64,000 nt of DNA from JAODBQ01 sp047602055 (GCA_047602055.1 JASGIG010000001.1:3224001-3288000), one strand, 5' to 3'. Counted from the first letter of the stretch, positions 47,142 through 56,940 are shown. Translations and numbers: made by a program. Notes: generated from the letters alone by a model not told the origin.

Positions 47142-47990
47142 ATGCGTCTCGGCTTGACGATCTTCCCGACCGACAAGGGCATCCAGCCGATCGAGGTGGC
47201 CCGCGAGGCCGAGGCCCGCGGCTTCGACTCGCTGTGGTTCCCCGAGCACTCGCACATCCCGACGTCGCGGCGCACGCCGTGGGGCGGACGCGCCGGCGCC
47301 CCGCCCCTGCCGGAGATGTACTGGCGCACGCACGACCAGTTCGTCGCGCTCGCCGCCGCGGCGGCGGTGACCGAACGGATCCTGCTGGGCACCGGCATCA
47401 CGCTCGTCGCCCAGCGCGATCCGCTGTGGCTGGCCAAGGAGGTCGCCTCGCTCGACGTGATCTCCGGCGGGCGGTTCATGTTCGGTGTCGGCTACGGCTG
47501 GAACCACGAGGAGATGGAGGCCCACGGCGTCGACCCGGCCACCCGACGGGCCCGGGTCCGCGAGTACCTGCTGGCCTGCAAGGCGCTGTGGACCGAGGAC
47601 GAGGCCGAGCTCCACGGCGAGTTCGTCGACTTCGGACCGGCGTGGGCGTGGCCGAAGCCGGTCCAGCGGCCGCACCCGCCGATCGTGTTCGGCGCGTCGC
47701 CGACCAAGCGGCACTTCGAGCAGATCATCGAGCTCGGCGACGTGTGGATGCCGATCCAGGGCCGCTTCGAGATCGGCGAGTCGTGGCAGCGCCTGCGGGC
47801 GGCGGCGGAAGCTGCTGGGCGCGATCCGTCGACGTTGCGCCTGGGCGTGTTCGGCGCCAAGCCCGACGCAGCCAACCTTGCCCACCTCGCCGAGATCGGC
47901 GCCTCGTGGGTGGCGCTCGGCCTGCCCGGCCTCGACCGCGACGAGGCGCTGGCGACGATGGACAGCTACGCCGAGCTGCTCGACCGTTGA
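47142..47990 (+). CDS. LLM class F420-dependent oxidoreductase (TIGR03619-like)
   Basis: A 282-residue luciferase-like TIM-barrel protein. The N-terminus RLGLTIFPTDKGIQPIEVAREAE and the core DSLWFPEHSHIPTSR, ILLGTGITLVAQRDPLWLAKE and GRFMFGVGYGWNHEEMEAHGV fit the F420-dependent actinobacterial group. Probably uses F420H2 or FMN; substrate not known. ATG at 47142. Confidence 0.9.
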   Translation: MRLGLTIFPTDKGIQPIEVAREAEARGFDSLWFPEHSHIPTSRRTPWGGRAGAPPLPEMYWRTHDQFVALAAAAAVTERILLGTGITLVAQRDPLWLAKEVASLDVISGGRFMFGVGYGWNHEEMEAHGVDPATRRARVREYLLACKALWTEDEAELHGEFVDFGPAWAWPKPVQRPHPPIVFGASPTKRHFEQIIELGDVWMPIQGRFEIGESWQRLRAAAEAAGRDPSTLRLGVFGAKPDAANLAHLAEIGASWVALGLPGLDRDEALATMDSYAELLDR

Positions 47991-48083
47991 TGTTCGTGCT
48001 CCGGTCGCAGCCAGGTGTTGGCCTGCGCCTGCCGTGCTCGCCGCCTCCGCTGCGCTTCGGCGCTTGCCGCGCCTTGACGTTCG
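47987..48083. repeat. Family A repeat copy A6 with flanking TTGAYGTTCG
   Basis: The element (47996-48070) follows the LLM gene. TTGATGTTCG lies on its left and TTGACGTTCG on its right, a near-perfect 10-bp direct repeat suggesting insertion. The internal hairpin differs from other copies (GCAGCCAGGTGTTGGCCTGC). Confidence 0.75.
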
Positions 48084-48087
48084 AGGG

Positions 48088-49563
48088 TCAGCGATCCTTG
48101 CCGGGGCGCCGCGCCGGCTCGGCGTCGGGGTCGCCCTTGTAGCCGGGCGGCAGCGTCGCGGCCAGCTGGGCGGCCGTCGGCTCGCGGTGCTCGCGGCTCT
48201 CGGCCGGCAGGAGGTCCATGATCGCCGTCATGATCCTCTTCGTGTCGGCGTCGGCGCTGCGGTAGCCGAGCTTGACCGGCGCCCCGACGCGCACGGTGAC
48301 GAGCGGCGGGTCGACGACGCGCAGCACGTTCGGCAGGCGCGCCGAGCGCGGCCACACCTTCTCGGTCCCCCAGATCCCGATCGGGATCACCGGTGCCTTG
48401 GACATCTTCGCCAGGCGGGCAGCACCCCACCGCCCCTTCAGCTCCGGATCGAAGAACGCCCGCCCGCGCGGGATCGTCCCCTGCGGCATGATCGCCACGA
48501 GGTCACCCTTCTCCAGCGCCTCGGCGGCGGCGTTGAGCGGCTCGTCGCTGCCGCTGCCGCGCTCGACGCGGATCCCGCCCATCGCCGACATGATCGGCCC
48601 GATCACCGGCGCGTCGAACACCTCCTTCTTGCCGAGGAAGCGGACGCTGCGCCCCGTCCGAGCGATCGTCAGACCCATCGCCGCCGAGTCGAAGTAGCTG
48701 CGGTGGTTGGCGACGATGATCGCCGGCCCGCTGCGCGGGATGTGCTCGTCGCCGGCGATGTCGAAGCGCGCGTACGGGATCAGCAGCGGGTTGGCGAAGC
48801 TCATCGCCATCGTTCGGATGTCGGCGTTGACGGTCGGGATGCGGGCCATGTCGTGGACCTCCGTGGTCGAGGACTGATCGGGTGTCTGGGCGAGGTCGAG
48901 CACCGGCCAGCGGCGGGTGGCGGCGAGCAGCTGCATCCGCGGATCGGGGTTGACCACGTACGGGTGACCGACGGCGGCGAGCAGCGGCGCGTCGTAGAAG
49001 CTGTCGCTGTACGCGTAGCTGGCGGCGAGGTCGATGCCATGGGTCCCGGCCCACTCGCGCACGGCGGCGAGCTTGCCGGCGTTCCACACGAACGGGCCGG
49101 TCAGCCCGCCGGTGAAGTTCCCGTCGTCGTCGATGTCGTAGCGCGTCGCCACCACGTCGTCGAGGCCGAGCAGCTCGGCGAGCGGGGCGACGAGGTCGTA
49201 GGGCGACGTGGTGGCCATGACGATCGGGCGACCGGCGCTGCGGTGGCTGGCGAACACGCTGGCGGCCAGCGGCTGGACCAGCTCGGCGAGCTGCGGGGCG
49301 GCGGTCCGCCCGGCCTCCTGGACGGCCGCCCGGGCGCGACCCTTGGCCATCCGGGCGCCAGCCCGGGCCAGCGCCATCGACGGCAACGTCTCACCGATCG
49401 AGTTGAACAGCCGGTAGACGAACCCCTCGCCGGGCACGGAGCGGGACGTGAAGCCCGACTGGCGCATCGCCTCGGAGAACACGGTGCCGGACGCGCCCGC
49501 CAGCAGCGTGCGGTCGAGGTCGAAGAACGCGGCGCCGCGGTCGCGGTCTGGGTCGGTCGGCAT
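48088..49563 (-). CDS. HAD-IB hydrolase fused to a PlsC-type acyltransferase
   Basis: A 491-residue fusion. Residues 1-225 are a HAD-IB phosphatase: motif I FFDLDRTLL with the nucleophile Asp15, motif III/IV AYSDSFYDAPLL. Residues 255-470 are a PlsC-like 1-acylglycerol-3-phosphate acyltransferase: VANHRSYFDS (NHx4D), then MGGIRVERG and IMPQGTIPRGR. Such HAD-PlsC fusions occur in mycobacteria. It is read away from LysR and a 6C RNA precedes it. ATG at 49563. Confidence 0.92.
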   Translation of the reverse strand: MPTDPDRDRGAAFFDLDRTLLAGASGTVFSEAMRQSGFTSRSVPGEGFVYRLFNSIGETLPSMALARAGARMAKGRARAAVQEAGRTAAPQLAELVQPLAASVFASHRSAGRPIVMATTSPYDLVAPLAELLGLDDVVATRYDIDDDGNFTGGLTGPFVWNAGKLAAVREWAGTHGIDLAASYAYSDSFYDAPLLAAVGHPYVVNPDPRMQLLAATRRWPVLDLAQTPDQSSTTEVHDMARIPTVNADIRTMAMSFANPLLIPYARFDIAGDEHIPRSGPAIIVANHRSYFDSAAMGLTIARTGRSVRFLGKKEVFDAPVIGPIMSAMGGIRVERGSGSDEPLNAAAEALEKGDLVAIMPQGTIPRGRAFFDPELKGRWGAARLAKMSKAPVIPIGIWGTEKVWPRSARLPNVLRVVDPPLVTVRVGAPVKLGYRSADADTKRIMTAIMDLLPAESREHREPTAAQLAATLPPGYKGDPDAEPARRPGKDR

Positions 49564-49587
49564 CGGCCGCACTGTAGGCGAGAAAGG

Positions 49588-49703
49588 GAAAGGCCCCGCT
49601 TGGGGGAAGCGGGGCCTCTCAACCGGAACCCGGTGGATGGGGGGTCCACCTGTGGGTTCTGTCGAACGCACTCGATGGGGGGTCGGTGCGTTTCGATCTG
49701 TAC
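49588..49703 (-). ncRNA. 6C RNA with intrinsic terminator
   Basis: A minus-strand RNA with two hairpins whose loops hold six cytosines, the defining feature of the actinobacterial 6C RNA. Hairpin 1 is 49663-49695 (C6 at 49677-49682) and hairpin 2 is 49632-49650 (C6 at 49639-49644). Both stems are well paired (CGAAACGCAC/GTGCGTTCG and GGTGGA/TCCACC). A perfect terminator stem GGCCCCGCTT/AAGCGGGGCC at 49592-49616 follows with a T/C tract. In mycobacteria 6C also precedes a HAD gene, as here. Confidence 0.9.
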
Positions 49704-49708
49704 GTGAA

Positions 49709-49737
49709 ACTATGCACGAGGATCGGCGATCTTTCAA
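49709..49737 (-). promoter_or_regulatory. Promoter of the 6C RNA
   Basis: Read on the minus strand: -35 TTGAAA (49737-49732), a 17-base spacer, and -10 CATAGT (49714-49709). The start would fall near 49702, at the 5' side of the first C6 hairpin. Close to consensus and well spaced. Confidence 0.75.
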
Positions 49738-49772
49738 GCTGCTTTCCGTGATATCTGCTATCGTTTCCAGCG

Positions 49773-50717
49773 ATGGATCTGCGACAGCTGAGCACGCTCG
49801 TTGCGATCGCTGACCATGGTTCGTTCTCCGCCGCCGCCCGGGCGCTGTACACCGTGCAGTCCAACGTCAGCGGACACATCGCCCGCCTGGAACGTGAGCT
49901 GGGCGTCACCCTCGTCGATCGCCAGCGCGGCGGCCTCACCGAGGAGGGGGCGCTCGTCGTCGAACGAGCCCGCCGGATCCTCCACGAGCTGGACGACATC
50001 GCCGCCGAGATGGCCTCCCGTGGCGACGAGGTTCGGGGCGAGGCGCGCATCGGGTTCATCGGCACCACCGCCCGCTGGATCCTCCCCCAGCTGCTCGGCT
50101 GCATGCAGCACAACCATCCGGCGGTGCGCATCACGATCCTCGAGGGCAACACCACGAACCTCATCCCGCGGCTCGTGTCCCAGCACCTCGACGGTGCGGT
50201 CACCCACCTGCCGGTCGACGATCCGGAGCTGGAGGTCGAGCCGCTGTTCGCCGAGGACCTCGTCCTGCTCGTGCCGGCACCGCACGAGCTAGCCGGCCGC
50301 TCCGAGGTGCCACTGGCCGAGATCACCGCGCACGTGCTGCTGCTCCCACCGCGCGGCAGCGCGCTGCGCCGGGTCCTCGATCGCGCCGCGGCGAACGCCG
50401 GCACCGAGCTGCAGGCCAAGGTGGAGATCGACGGCGTGCGGCTGATGGCCTCGCTTGCCTTCGAGGGCTACGGCGCCGCCATCGTCCCGGCCACGGCCAT
50501 CCCGCGCTGGCTGGACGGCGACTTCCAGCGGATCACCGTGCCGGAGCTGCCTCGCCGCGTCGTCGGGTGGGCACAGCGTCGCCGCCCCTCACCGAGCGCG
50601 GCGACGCGCGCCGTGCTCGCAGCGATGCGTCAGGTGGTGGCCGAGGAGGGCGCCGATCAGCCCGGCCTGTTCGTCGGCGGCGACGTCGTCCCGCTGAGCC
50701 GCGCCGCATCCGGCTGA
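49773..50717 (+). CDS. LysR family transcriptional regulator
   Basis: A 314-residue LysR regulator. The winged helix MDLRQLSTLVAIADHGSFSA and ARALYTVQSNVSGHIARLER is followed by a two-lobe effector domain (from about 90, IGFIGTTARWILPQLLGCM). The ATG at 49773 begins only about 70 bases from the 6C promoter, which runs the other way. It may control the carboxyltransferase downstream; no evidence beyond neighbourhood. Confidence 0.93.
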   Translation: MDLRQLSTLVAIADHGSFSAAARALYTVQSNVSGHIARLERELGVTLVDRQRGGLTEEGALVVERARRILHELDDIAAEMASRGDEVRGEARIGFIGTTARWILPQLLGCMQHNHPAVRITILEGNTTNLIPRLVSQHLDGAVTHLPVDDPELEVEPLFAEDLVLLVPAPHELAGRSEVPLAEITAHVLLLPPRGSALRRVLDRAAANAGTELQAKVEIDGVRLMASLAFEGYGAAIVPATAIPRWLDGDFQRITVPELPRRVVGWAQRRRPSPSAATRAVLAAMRQVVAEEGADQPGLFVGGDVVPLSRAASG

Positions 50718-50747
50718 TCGCACCGCGCGATCCCTAGCCTGCGCGCT

Positions 50748-52088
50748 GTGACCGTCGCCCTGCGCACCGGAGTCCCGGCATCCGTCGCCGTCGACGTGCG
50801 GCCGTGTGCCGGTCGCGACGTCGTCTGGGTCGACGTCGACGCCAGCACCCGCAGCGGTGCCCTGTCGTCGGAGTCGTCGCTGATGATCGAGCACGCCGCG
50901 CGCACCGCCGTCGGCGTCAGCGCCCCGCTGGTGTGCGTCATGCGCTCGAGCGGCGCCGACATCGTCGAGGGGTTCGCCGCGCTGCACGGCTGGGGTCGGG
51001 CCGCCCAGGCGCTGGCCGGCTGCTCCGGGATCGTCCCGACGATCTTCGTCGTCGACGGCCCGGCGGTGTCCGGCCCGGCGCTGCTCATCGGCCTCGCTGA
51101 CCTCGTGGTGATGACCGACGACGCCTACGCGTTCGTCAGCGGCCCGACGATGATCGCCGAGTTCACCGGGGTGGTCGTCGACAAGCTGGAGCTCGGCGGC
51201 GCGGCGAGCCACGCCCGCTACACCGGTGCAGCGTCGCTGATCGCCCCCGACCTGCCGGCGGCGATCGACCTCGTCGAGCAGCTGCTCGGCTACCTCCCCC
51301 GGCACAACGCCGACGAGCCACCGCTGCGACCGACCGACGATCCGGTCGACCGCCTGGTGCCAGAGGCGGGGGCGCTGATGCCGGTGACGTCCACGGGCAG
51401 CTACGACGTGCGCCAGGTGGTGCGGGCGATCTGCGACGACGGCGAGCTGCTCGAGCTGCGCGCCCGGTGGGCGCCGAACGTGGTCACCGGGTTCGCGGCC
51501 ATCGCCGGGATGCCGGTCGGGATCGTCGCCAGCCAGCCGATCGCCCTCGCCGGCACGCTCGACATCCCGGCCTCGCAGAAGGCCGCCCGGTTCGTGGCGA
51601 TGTGCGACGCGTTCAACCTGCCGATCGTCACGATCGTCGACACACCCGGCTTCTACCCCGGCAAGGACCTGGAGTGGCGCGGGATGATCCGACACGGCGC
51701 CCAGCTCGTGTTCGCCTACGCCCGGGCGACGGTCCCGCGGATCTGCCTGATCCTGCGCAAGAGCTACGGCGGGGCCTACATCGTCATGGACTCCAAGACG
51801 ATGGGCAACGATCTGTGCATCGCCTGGCCGGCCGCGGAGCTGGCGGTGATGGGCGCCGGCCAGGCGGCGGCGATCCTCCAGCGGCGGGCCACGCCCGAGG
51901 AGCGCGCCGCGTTCGAGGCCGACTACGCGGAGCGCCTGCTCAACCCGTACGTCGCTGCCGAACGGGGACTGCTGGACGCGGTCGTCGAGCCGGCCGAGAC
52001 CCGCCAGGTGATCGCCGACGCCCTGCTCGTCCTGCGCGACAAGCGTGAGCGCATCGTCGCCCGAGGACACGACAACACCCCGCTCTGA
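50748..52088 (+). CDS. Acyl-CoA carboxylase beta (carboxyltransferase) family protein, short form
   Basis: A 446-residue biotin-dependent carboxyltransferase. The carboxyltransferase fold is seen in FVVDGPAVSGPALLIGLADL, AGTLDIPASQKAARFVAMCD, VDTPGFYPGKDLEWRGMIRHG and LILRKSYGGAYIVMDSKTMG. It is shorter than the typical 510-550 and lacks the usual N-terminal extension. The acyl-CoA substrate is not known and no biotin carrier or carboxylase is nearby. GTG at 50748. Ends 71 bases before gltA. Confidence 0.9.
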   Translation: MTVALRTGVPASVAVDVRPCAGRDVVWVDVDASTRSGALSSESSLMIEHAARTAVGVSAPLVCVMRSSGADIVEGFAALHGWGRAAQALAGCSGIVPTIFVVDGPAVSGPALLIGLADLVVMTDDAYAFVSGPTMIAEFTGVVVDKLELGGAASHARYTGAASLIAPDLPAAIDLVEQLLGYLPRHNADEPPLRPTDDPVDRLVPEAGALMPVTSTGSYDVRQVVRAICDDGELLELRARWAPNVVTGFAAIAGMPVGIVASQPIALAGTLDIPASQKAARFVAMCDAFNLPIVTIVDTPGFYPGKDLEWRGMIRHGAQLVFAYARATVPRICLILRKSYGGAYIVMDSKTMGNDLCIAWPAAELAVMGAGQAAAILQRRATPEERAAFEADYAERLLNPYVAAERGLLDAVVEPAETRQVIADALLVLRDKRERIVARGHDNTPL

Positions 52089-52159
52089 TCGTGCGGGTTA
52101 GTCTCCCCCGCCGGGGAGCAAGCCCCATCCGATCTGTCCGTGTCAGCGAAGGGAAGAAC

Positions 52160-53431
52160 ATGCCCGACACCATCACCATCATCGACGACCGCACCGGCAA
52201 GCAGGTCACGGTCCCGATCTCCGACGGCGTGTTCCCGGCCACCGCCGTCCGCGAGCTCGACCCCTCGCTGTACATCTACGACCCGGCGTTCATGCAGACC
52301 GCCGCGTGCAAGAGCGCTGTCACCTATCTCGACGGCGACGCCGGCATCCTGCGCTACCGCGGCTACCCGATCGAGCAGCTCGCCGAGCAGAGCACCTACC
52401 TGGAGGTCGCCTACCTGCTGCTCAACGGCGAGCTGCCCGACGCCCAGCAGCTGGCGACGTGGACCGAGGACGTCACCCACCACACGTTCATCCACGAGAA
52501 CATGCGCAAGCGGTTCGTCGACGGCTTCCACTACGACGCCCACCCGATGGGCATGCTCGTCAGCGCGATCGCCGCGCTCGGCACGTTCTACGACGATGCC
52601 AAGGACATCAAGGACAAGGCCAGCCGGGACAAGCAGATCCTCCGGCTGATCGCCAAGATGCCGACGCTGGCGGCGATGTCGTTCCGCTTCTCGGTCGGCC
52701 TGCCGTTCGTCTACCCCAACAACAACCTGTCGTTCCCCGCCAACTTCATCAACATGATGTGGCGTGTCGGCGACGACTACGAGATCGACCCGCGGCTGGA
52801 GCGGGCGATGGACGTGCTGTTCATCCTCCACGCCGACCACGAGCAGAACTGCGGGACGACGGCGATGCGCGTCGTCGGCTCCGCGGAGAGCGACCCGTAC
52901 ACGTGCGCCGCAGCGGCAGCCTCGGCGCTGTACGGCCCGCTGCACGGCGGCGCCAACGAGGCGGTCGTGCGGATGCTCACCGAGATCGGCAGCGTCGAGA
53001 ACGTGCCGGCGTTCATCGAGGCGGTGAAGGGCGGCCAGGGCGGCCGGCTGATGGGCTTCGGCCACCGGGTGTACAAGAACTACGACCCGCGGGCCAAGAT
53101 CATCAAGCAGACGGCCTACGACGTGTTCGAGGTCACCGGCAAGAACCCGCTGCTCGACGTCGCCCTCAAGCTGGAGGAGGTCGCGCTCAGCGACGACTAC
53201 TTCACGAGCCGCAAGCTGTACCCGAACGTCGACTTCTACTCGGGCCTGATCTACCAGGCGCTCGGCTTCCCGGTGGCGATGTTCACCGTGCTGTTCGCCA
53301 TCCCCCGCACGGTCGGCTGGCTGGCCCACTGGCAGGAGCTGCTCGGCGACAAGGACCAGAAGATCAGCCGGCCTCGGCAGTGGTACACCGGCGTCGGCGT
53401 GCGCGACTACGTGCCGGTCACGAGCCGCTAG
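52160..53431 (+). CDS. gltA: Citrate synthase
   Basis: A 423-residue type II citrate synthase, the first TCA step. The citrate/acetyl-CoA residues are in the ADHEQNCGTTAMRVVGSAES block (His), LHGGANEAVVRML (His), and MGFGHRVYKNYDPRAKI (His and Arg) with Asp in NVDFYSGLIYQALGF. A ribosome site GAAGGGAAG precedes ATG 52160. The N-terminal segment is longer than in mammalian forms, as is usual for bacterial hexameric enzymes. Confidence 0.97.
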   Translation: MPDTITIIDDRTGKQVTVPISDGVFPATAVRELDPSLYIYDPAFMQTAACKSAVTYLDGDAGILRYRGYPIEQLAEQSTYLEVAYLLLNGELPDAQQLATWTEDVTHHTFIHENMRKRFVDGFHYDAHPMGMLVSAIAALGTFYDDAKDIKDKASRDKQILRLIAKMPTLAAMSFRFSVGLPFVYPNNNLSFPANFINMMWRVGDDYEIDPRLERAMDVLFILHADHEQNCGTTAMRVVGSAESDPYTCAAAAASALYGPLHGGANEAVVRMLTEIGSVENVPAFIEAVKGGQGGRLMGFGHRVYKNYDPRAKIIKQTAYDVFEVTGKNPLLDVALKLEEVALSDDYFTSRKLYPNVDFYSGLIYQALGFPVAMFTVLFAIPRTVGWLAHWQELLGDKDQKISRPRQWYTGVGVRDYVPVTSR

Positions 53432-53467
53432 GAGCACCCACGGCGAGGTGCAGCGCCGGTTCGAGAC

Positions 53468-53536
53468 GGAGCGCCGAAGCGCAGCGGAGGCGGCGAGCAC
53501 GGCAGGCGCAGGGAGGGGCTTCGCCCCGACCGGAGC
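53468..53536. repeat. Family A intergenic repeat, copy A7 (reverse)
   Basis: An inverted-orientation copy 3' of gltA. The hairpin GGGGCTTCGCCCC is the complement of copy A4 with the same length and pairing. Confidence 0.8.
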
Positions 53537-53588
53537 ATGATCGTGAACGGGGCCGTAACGTTCCTGGGAAGACCAAGGACGGTACGGC

Positions 53589-55161
53589 ATGGTGGTCGAG
53601 CTCGAAGTCGACGAGACCAGGCTGCCGGTGGTCGCTCCGACGCCGCGTGCGGCGGCCGGCCTGGCTGGTCTGCTCGCCGCGGCCGCGGCGATCGTCGTCG
53701 GCACGCTGGTCGCGTCGATCATCGAGGTCCGCTCGCCGATCGACGCGGTCGGCGAGCAGGTCATCGATCACGCCCCGGCCTGGCTGATCGAGCTCGGCAA
53801 GAGCGCGTTCGGCACCGACGACAAGACGGCGCTGCGCATCGGCATCGCCGTGATCCTGGCGATCGTCGCCGTCGTGCTCGGGGTCGCCTCGATCCGGCGG
53901 CACTGGGTCGGCACGGCCGGCATCGCCGCGTTCGGGCTGTTCGGCGCGGTCTGCGCCGTGAGCCTGCCCGATGAGTCCGCCGGGGCGATGCCGGCACCGC
54001 TGCTCGGCGCGCTCGCCGGCATCGCCGTTCTGGCGAAGTTGCTGCCGCGTCCACCCGGACCGCGGCGCACGCCAGAGCGGTCACGAGCGCCGCTCGGGTG
54101 GGACCGGCGCCGGTTCCTGGTGACGTCCGGTGCCGTCGCCGGCGTCGTCGCGGTGGGCGGCGGCGTCACCGCCGCGCTCGGGGACCGGCGACTCGAGGAC
54201 ACCCAGCAGGCGATCCCGGACTCGATCCCCGCGGCGCAGGACACGGTGACGATCCCCGCCGACGCCGACGGGCTGGTCGACGGCACCCCGTTCGTCACAC
54301 CGAACGACGACTTCTACCGCATCGACACGGCGCTGTCGTTCCCACAGGTGAACCTGTCGGCGTGGAAGATCGACGTCGGCGGGATGGTCGAGCACCCGCT
54401 GTCGTTCTCGTACGCCGACCTCGAGCGCGATGGCGCAGGTGGAGCGGGTGATCACGCTGACATGTGTCAGCAACACGGTCGGCGGCGACCTCGTCGGCAA
54501 CGCGGTGTGGCAGGGGGTTCTGCTCAAGGATCTGCTCGACCGGGCCGGTGTCGACCCGGCGGCCGAGCAGGTGTACTCGACGAGCATCGACGGGTTCACG
54601 GCCGGCTTCCCGCTCAGCGTCGCCATCGACGGGCGCGACGCGATGATCGCGCTGGCGATGAACGGCAAGACCCTGCCGCTGGCGCACGGGTTCCCGGCGC
54701 GGCTCGTCGTCCCCGGCTTGTACGGGTACGTCAGCGCCACCAAGTGGTTGCGCCGGATCGAGCTCAACCGGTGGAGCGATGCGGAGGGTTACTGGGTCCC
54801 GCTCGGCTGGTCGCGCGACGGCCCGATCAAGACGCAGTCGCGTATCGACGTGCCGCGCGCGTCGGACACCCTCGATTCGGGGCCGACGACGATCGCCGGC
54901 GTCGCCTGGGCGCAGCATCGTGGCGTCGCCAAGGTCGAGGTGCGCGTCGACGATGCCGAGTGGCGCGAAGCGACGTCGGCGGCCGACGTCACCGACGACA
55001 CGTGGCGGCAGTGGACGATCGGCTGGGAGGCCACGTCGGGCACCCACAAGGTCCAGGTGCGCGCCACCGACAAGACCGGCGAGACCCAGACCGAGCAGGT
55101 CGCCCCACCTGCACCCGATGGCGCCACCGGCTACCACACGAGGCGCATCACCGTCCGATAG
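53589..55161 (+). CDS. Membrane-anchored sulfite-oxidase-like molybdopterin protein, one apparent frameshift
   Basis: A roughly 523-residue protein. The N-terminus (1-165) has four or five membrane helices and a twin-arginine-like RRRFLVTSG precedes the SUOX/YedY fold. The molybdopterin domain (about 225-420) includes RIDTALSFPQVNLSAWKIDV, then, after a break near 54427, VITLTCVSNTVGGDLVGN with the molybdenum-ligand Cys, GYVSATKWLRRIEL. A C-terminal beta domain (IgG-like) follows. One extra base explains the break. Electron partner and substrate unknown. Confidence 0.87.
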
Positions 55162-55164
55162 ACG

Positions 55165-56148
55165 TCACGCCGCGCTGACGTCGATCAGCACCTTGCCGAC
55201 GGTGGTGTTCGCCTCGAGCTCGACGTGGGCGTCGGCGATGCGCTCGAGCGGGTAGCGGGCGTGGATCACCGGGCGCAGCGCGCCGGTCTCGAACAGCGGG
55301 AGCATCTCGGCGGCGAAGCGGCGGACGACGGCGACCTTCTCCTCGATCGGCCGGGCGCGCAGCGTCGTGCCCACCCAGTGCGCCCGCTTCATCAGCAGCA
55401 GGCCGACGTTGACGTTCGTCGTCCCGCCGCCCACCAGGCCGACCTGGACGATCGTGCCGCGCGGCGCGAGGACCTGCAGATTGCGGTTGACCTCGTCGCC
55501 GCCGATCACGTCGAGGACCGCGTCGAACCCGCCTGGCACCGCGGACTTGGCGTCGGCCGCCCAGTGGTGCGGCGAGCGTTCGAGCACGAGGTCGGCGCCG
55601 AGATCACGACAGGCCTCGGCCTTGCCTGCCGAGCAGGTGACGGCGATGCGCGCCCCGATCGCCTTGGCGATCTGGATCCCCGCGGTGCCGACACCCGACG
55701 CACCTGCGTGCACGAGGGCCCAGCGCCCGCTGGTCAACCCGCCCTGCAGGACGAGCGCGTCCCAGGCGGTGAGGAACACCTCGGGGATCGCCGCGCCGTC
55801 CTCCGTGGCGACCGACTCGGGGATCGCCAGCAGTTGGCGCTCGTGGACGGCGACGTACTCGGCGTAGCAGCCGCCGGCCTCGATCGCCATCACCCGGTCG
55901 CCAGGACGCCACATCCGCACCCGCTCCCCCACCGACTCGACGATCCCGGACATCTCCAGGCCCGGGATCTCCACCGCCAGGCCCCGCGGGTCGGGGTAAC
56001 CACCGGTGCGCTGCACGACGTCGGCGCGGTTCAGCGCGGTGGCGACGATCCGTACGAGCACCTCGCCCGGACCGGGAACGGGCACCGGGACGTCCTCGAT
56101 CGTCAGCACCTCGGGTCCACCATGAGCGCGCAGCACGACAGCCTTCAT
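55165..56148 (-). CDS. Zinc-type MDR NAD(P)H:quinone oxidoreductase-like protein
   Basis: A 327-residue medium-chain dehydrogenase of the quinone oxidoreductase (PIG3-like) branch. Residues 1-115 are the GroES-like part (KAVVLRAHGGPEVLTIEDVP), and the NADPH-binding motif is ALVHAGASGVGTAGIQIAKA. No conserved zinc ligands are seen, as in the QOR group. ATG at 56148. Reaction likely NADPH-dependent reduction of a quinone or enone. Confidence 0.92.
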   Translation of the reverse strand: MKAVVLRAHGGPEVLTIEDVPVPVPGPGEVLVRIVATALNRADVVQRTGGYPDPRGLAVEIPGLEMSGIVESVGERVRMWRPGDRVMAIEAGGCYAEYVAVHERQLLAIPESVATEDGAAIPEVFLTAWDALVLQGGLTSGRWALVHAGASGVGTAGIQIAKAIGARIAVTCSAGKAEACRDLGADLVLERSPHHWAADAKSAVPGGFDAVLDVIGGDEVNRNLQVLAPRGTIVQVGLVGGGTTNVNVGLLLMKRAHWVGTTLRARPIEEKVAVVRRFAAEMLPLFETGALRPVIHARYPLERIADAHVELEANTTVGKVLIDVSAA

Positions 56149-56173
56149 CGGGACAGTCTCGTACAATCAGCCA

Positions 56174-56830
56174 ATGCCGGATGGGTCGTTCAGTCACACG
56201 GTCGACAGCGTCGAGGCGTTGCGCCAGCTCTACCGCCAGCCGCACGAGGCCGTCGTCAAGAAGGAGCGCCCAGCGCTCGACGCGGCGTCGACGCGGTTCA
56301 TCGAGCTCAGCCGCTTCGTCGTGATCGGGACCTTCGACGGCGCCGGCCGCGCCGACTCCTCGCCACGCGGTGGTCCCAGCGGCTTCGTCCGCGTCCTCGA
56401 CGCCACCCATCTGGCCATCGCCGACCTCGGCGGCAACAACCGGCTCGACACCCTGCAGAACGTCGTCGACACCGGCCGCATCGGCCTGCTGTTCGTCGTC
56501 CCCGGCCAGAGCGAGACGGTGCGCGTCAACGGCGCGGCGTGCATCACCACCGATCCCACCGTGCTCGCCCGCTTCGACATGCCTCGCGAGGCGAAGTCGG
56601 CGATCGGCGTGACCGTCGAGACGACGTACGTCCACTGCGCCAAGGCCTTCCGCCGCAGCGGGATGTGGGACCCGAACGTGTGGGCCGAGCTGGCCGGTTC
56701 CCCCGACGCGGCCGACATCATCGCCTGCCAGTACGACAACGCGTTCGACGCCGAGCTCGTGCGCGCCGACCTGTCGAATGGCTACGACCTCGCCCTGCGC
56801 TGGGAGGCCGGCGAAGACGTCGAGGTCTGA
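56174..56830 (+). CDS. PPOX-type flavoprotein (MSMEG_1061-like)
   Basis: A 218-residue FMN-dependent PNPOx-fold protein. The split-barrel core has SRFVVIGTFDGAGRADSSPR, GNNRLDTLQNVVDTGRIGLL and ETTYVHCAKAFRRSGMWDPN, the last pattern being specific for this mycobacterial family. Function not established. Divergent from the oxidoreductase gene with a 25-base gap, start ATG at 56174. Confidence 0.88.
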   Translation: MPDGSFSHTVDSVEALRQLYRQPHEAVVKKERPALDAASTRFIELSRFVVIGTFDGAGRADSSPRGGPSGFVRVLDATHLAIADLGGNNRLDTLQNVVDTGRIGLLFVVPGQSETVRVNGAACITTDPTVLARFDMPREAKSAIGVTVETTYVHCAKAFRRSGMWDPNVWAELAGSPDAADIIACQYDNAFDAELVRADLSNGYDLALRWEAGEDVEV

Positions 56831-56940
56831 GCTCCGCGCAGACCTACTCGCCCGCAGACGCGCTCGGCTGCGTGGTCGGCGACTGGTTCGTCCGGTACGT
56901 GCTGACCCGCTCGGCGACGCAGCGGCATACGGTTGCGGGC

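Noticed and set aside
49592..49616. Hairpin read as a terminator for LysR or for HAD-PlsC
   Set aside because: It lies upstream of both; the fit is as terminator of the 6C RNA.
55225..56940. 1006-residue plus-strand frame across the quinone oxidoreductase
   Set aside because: It covers two real genes in other frames; only the segment from 56941 matches the MBL fold.
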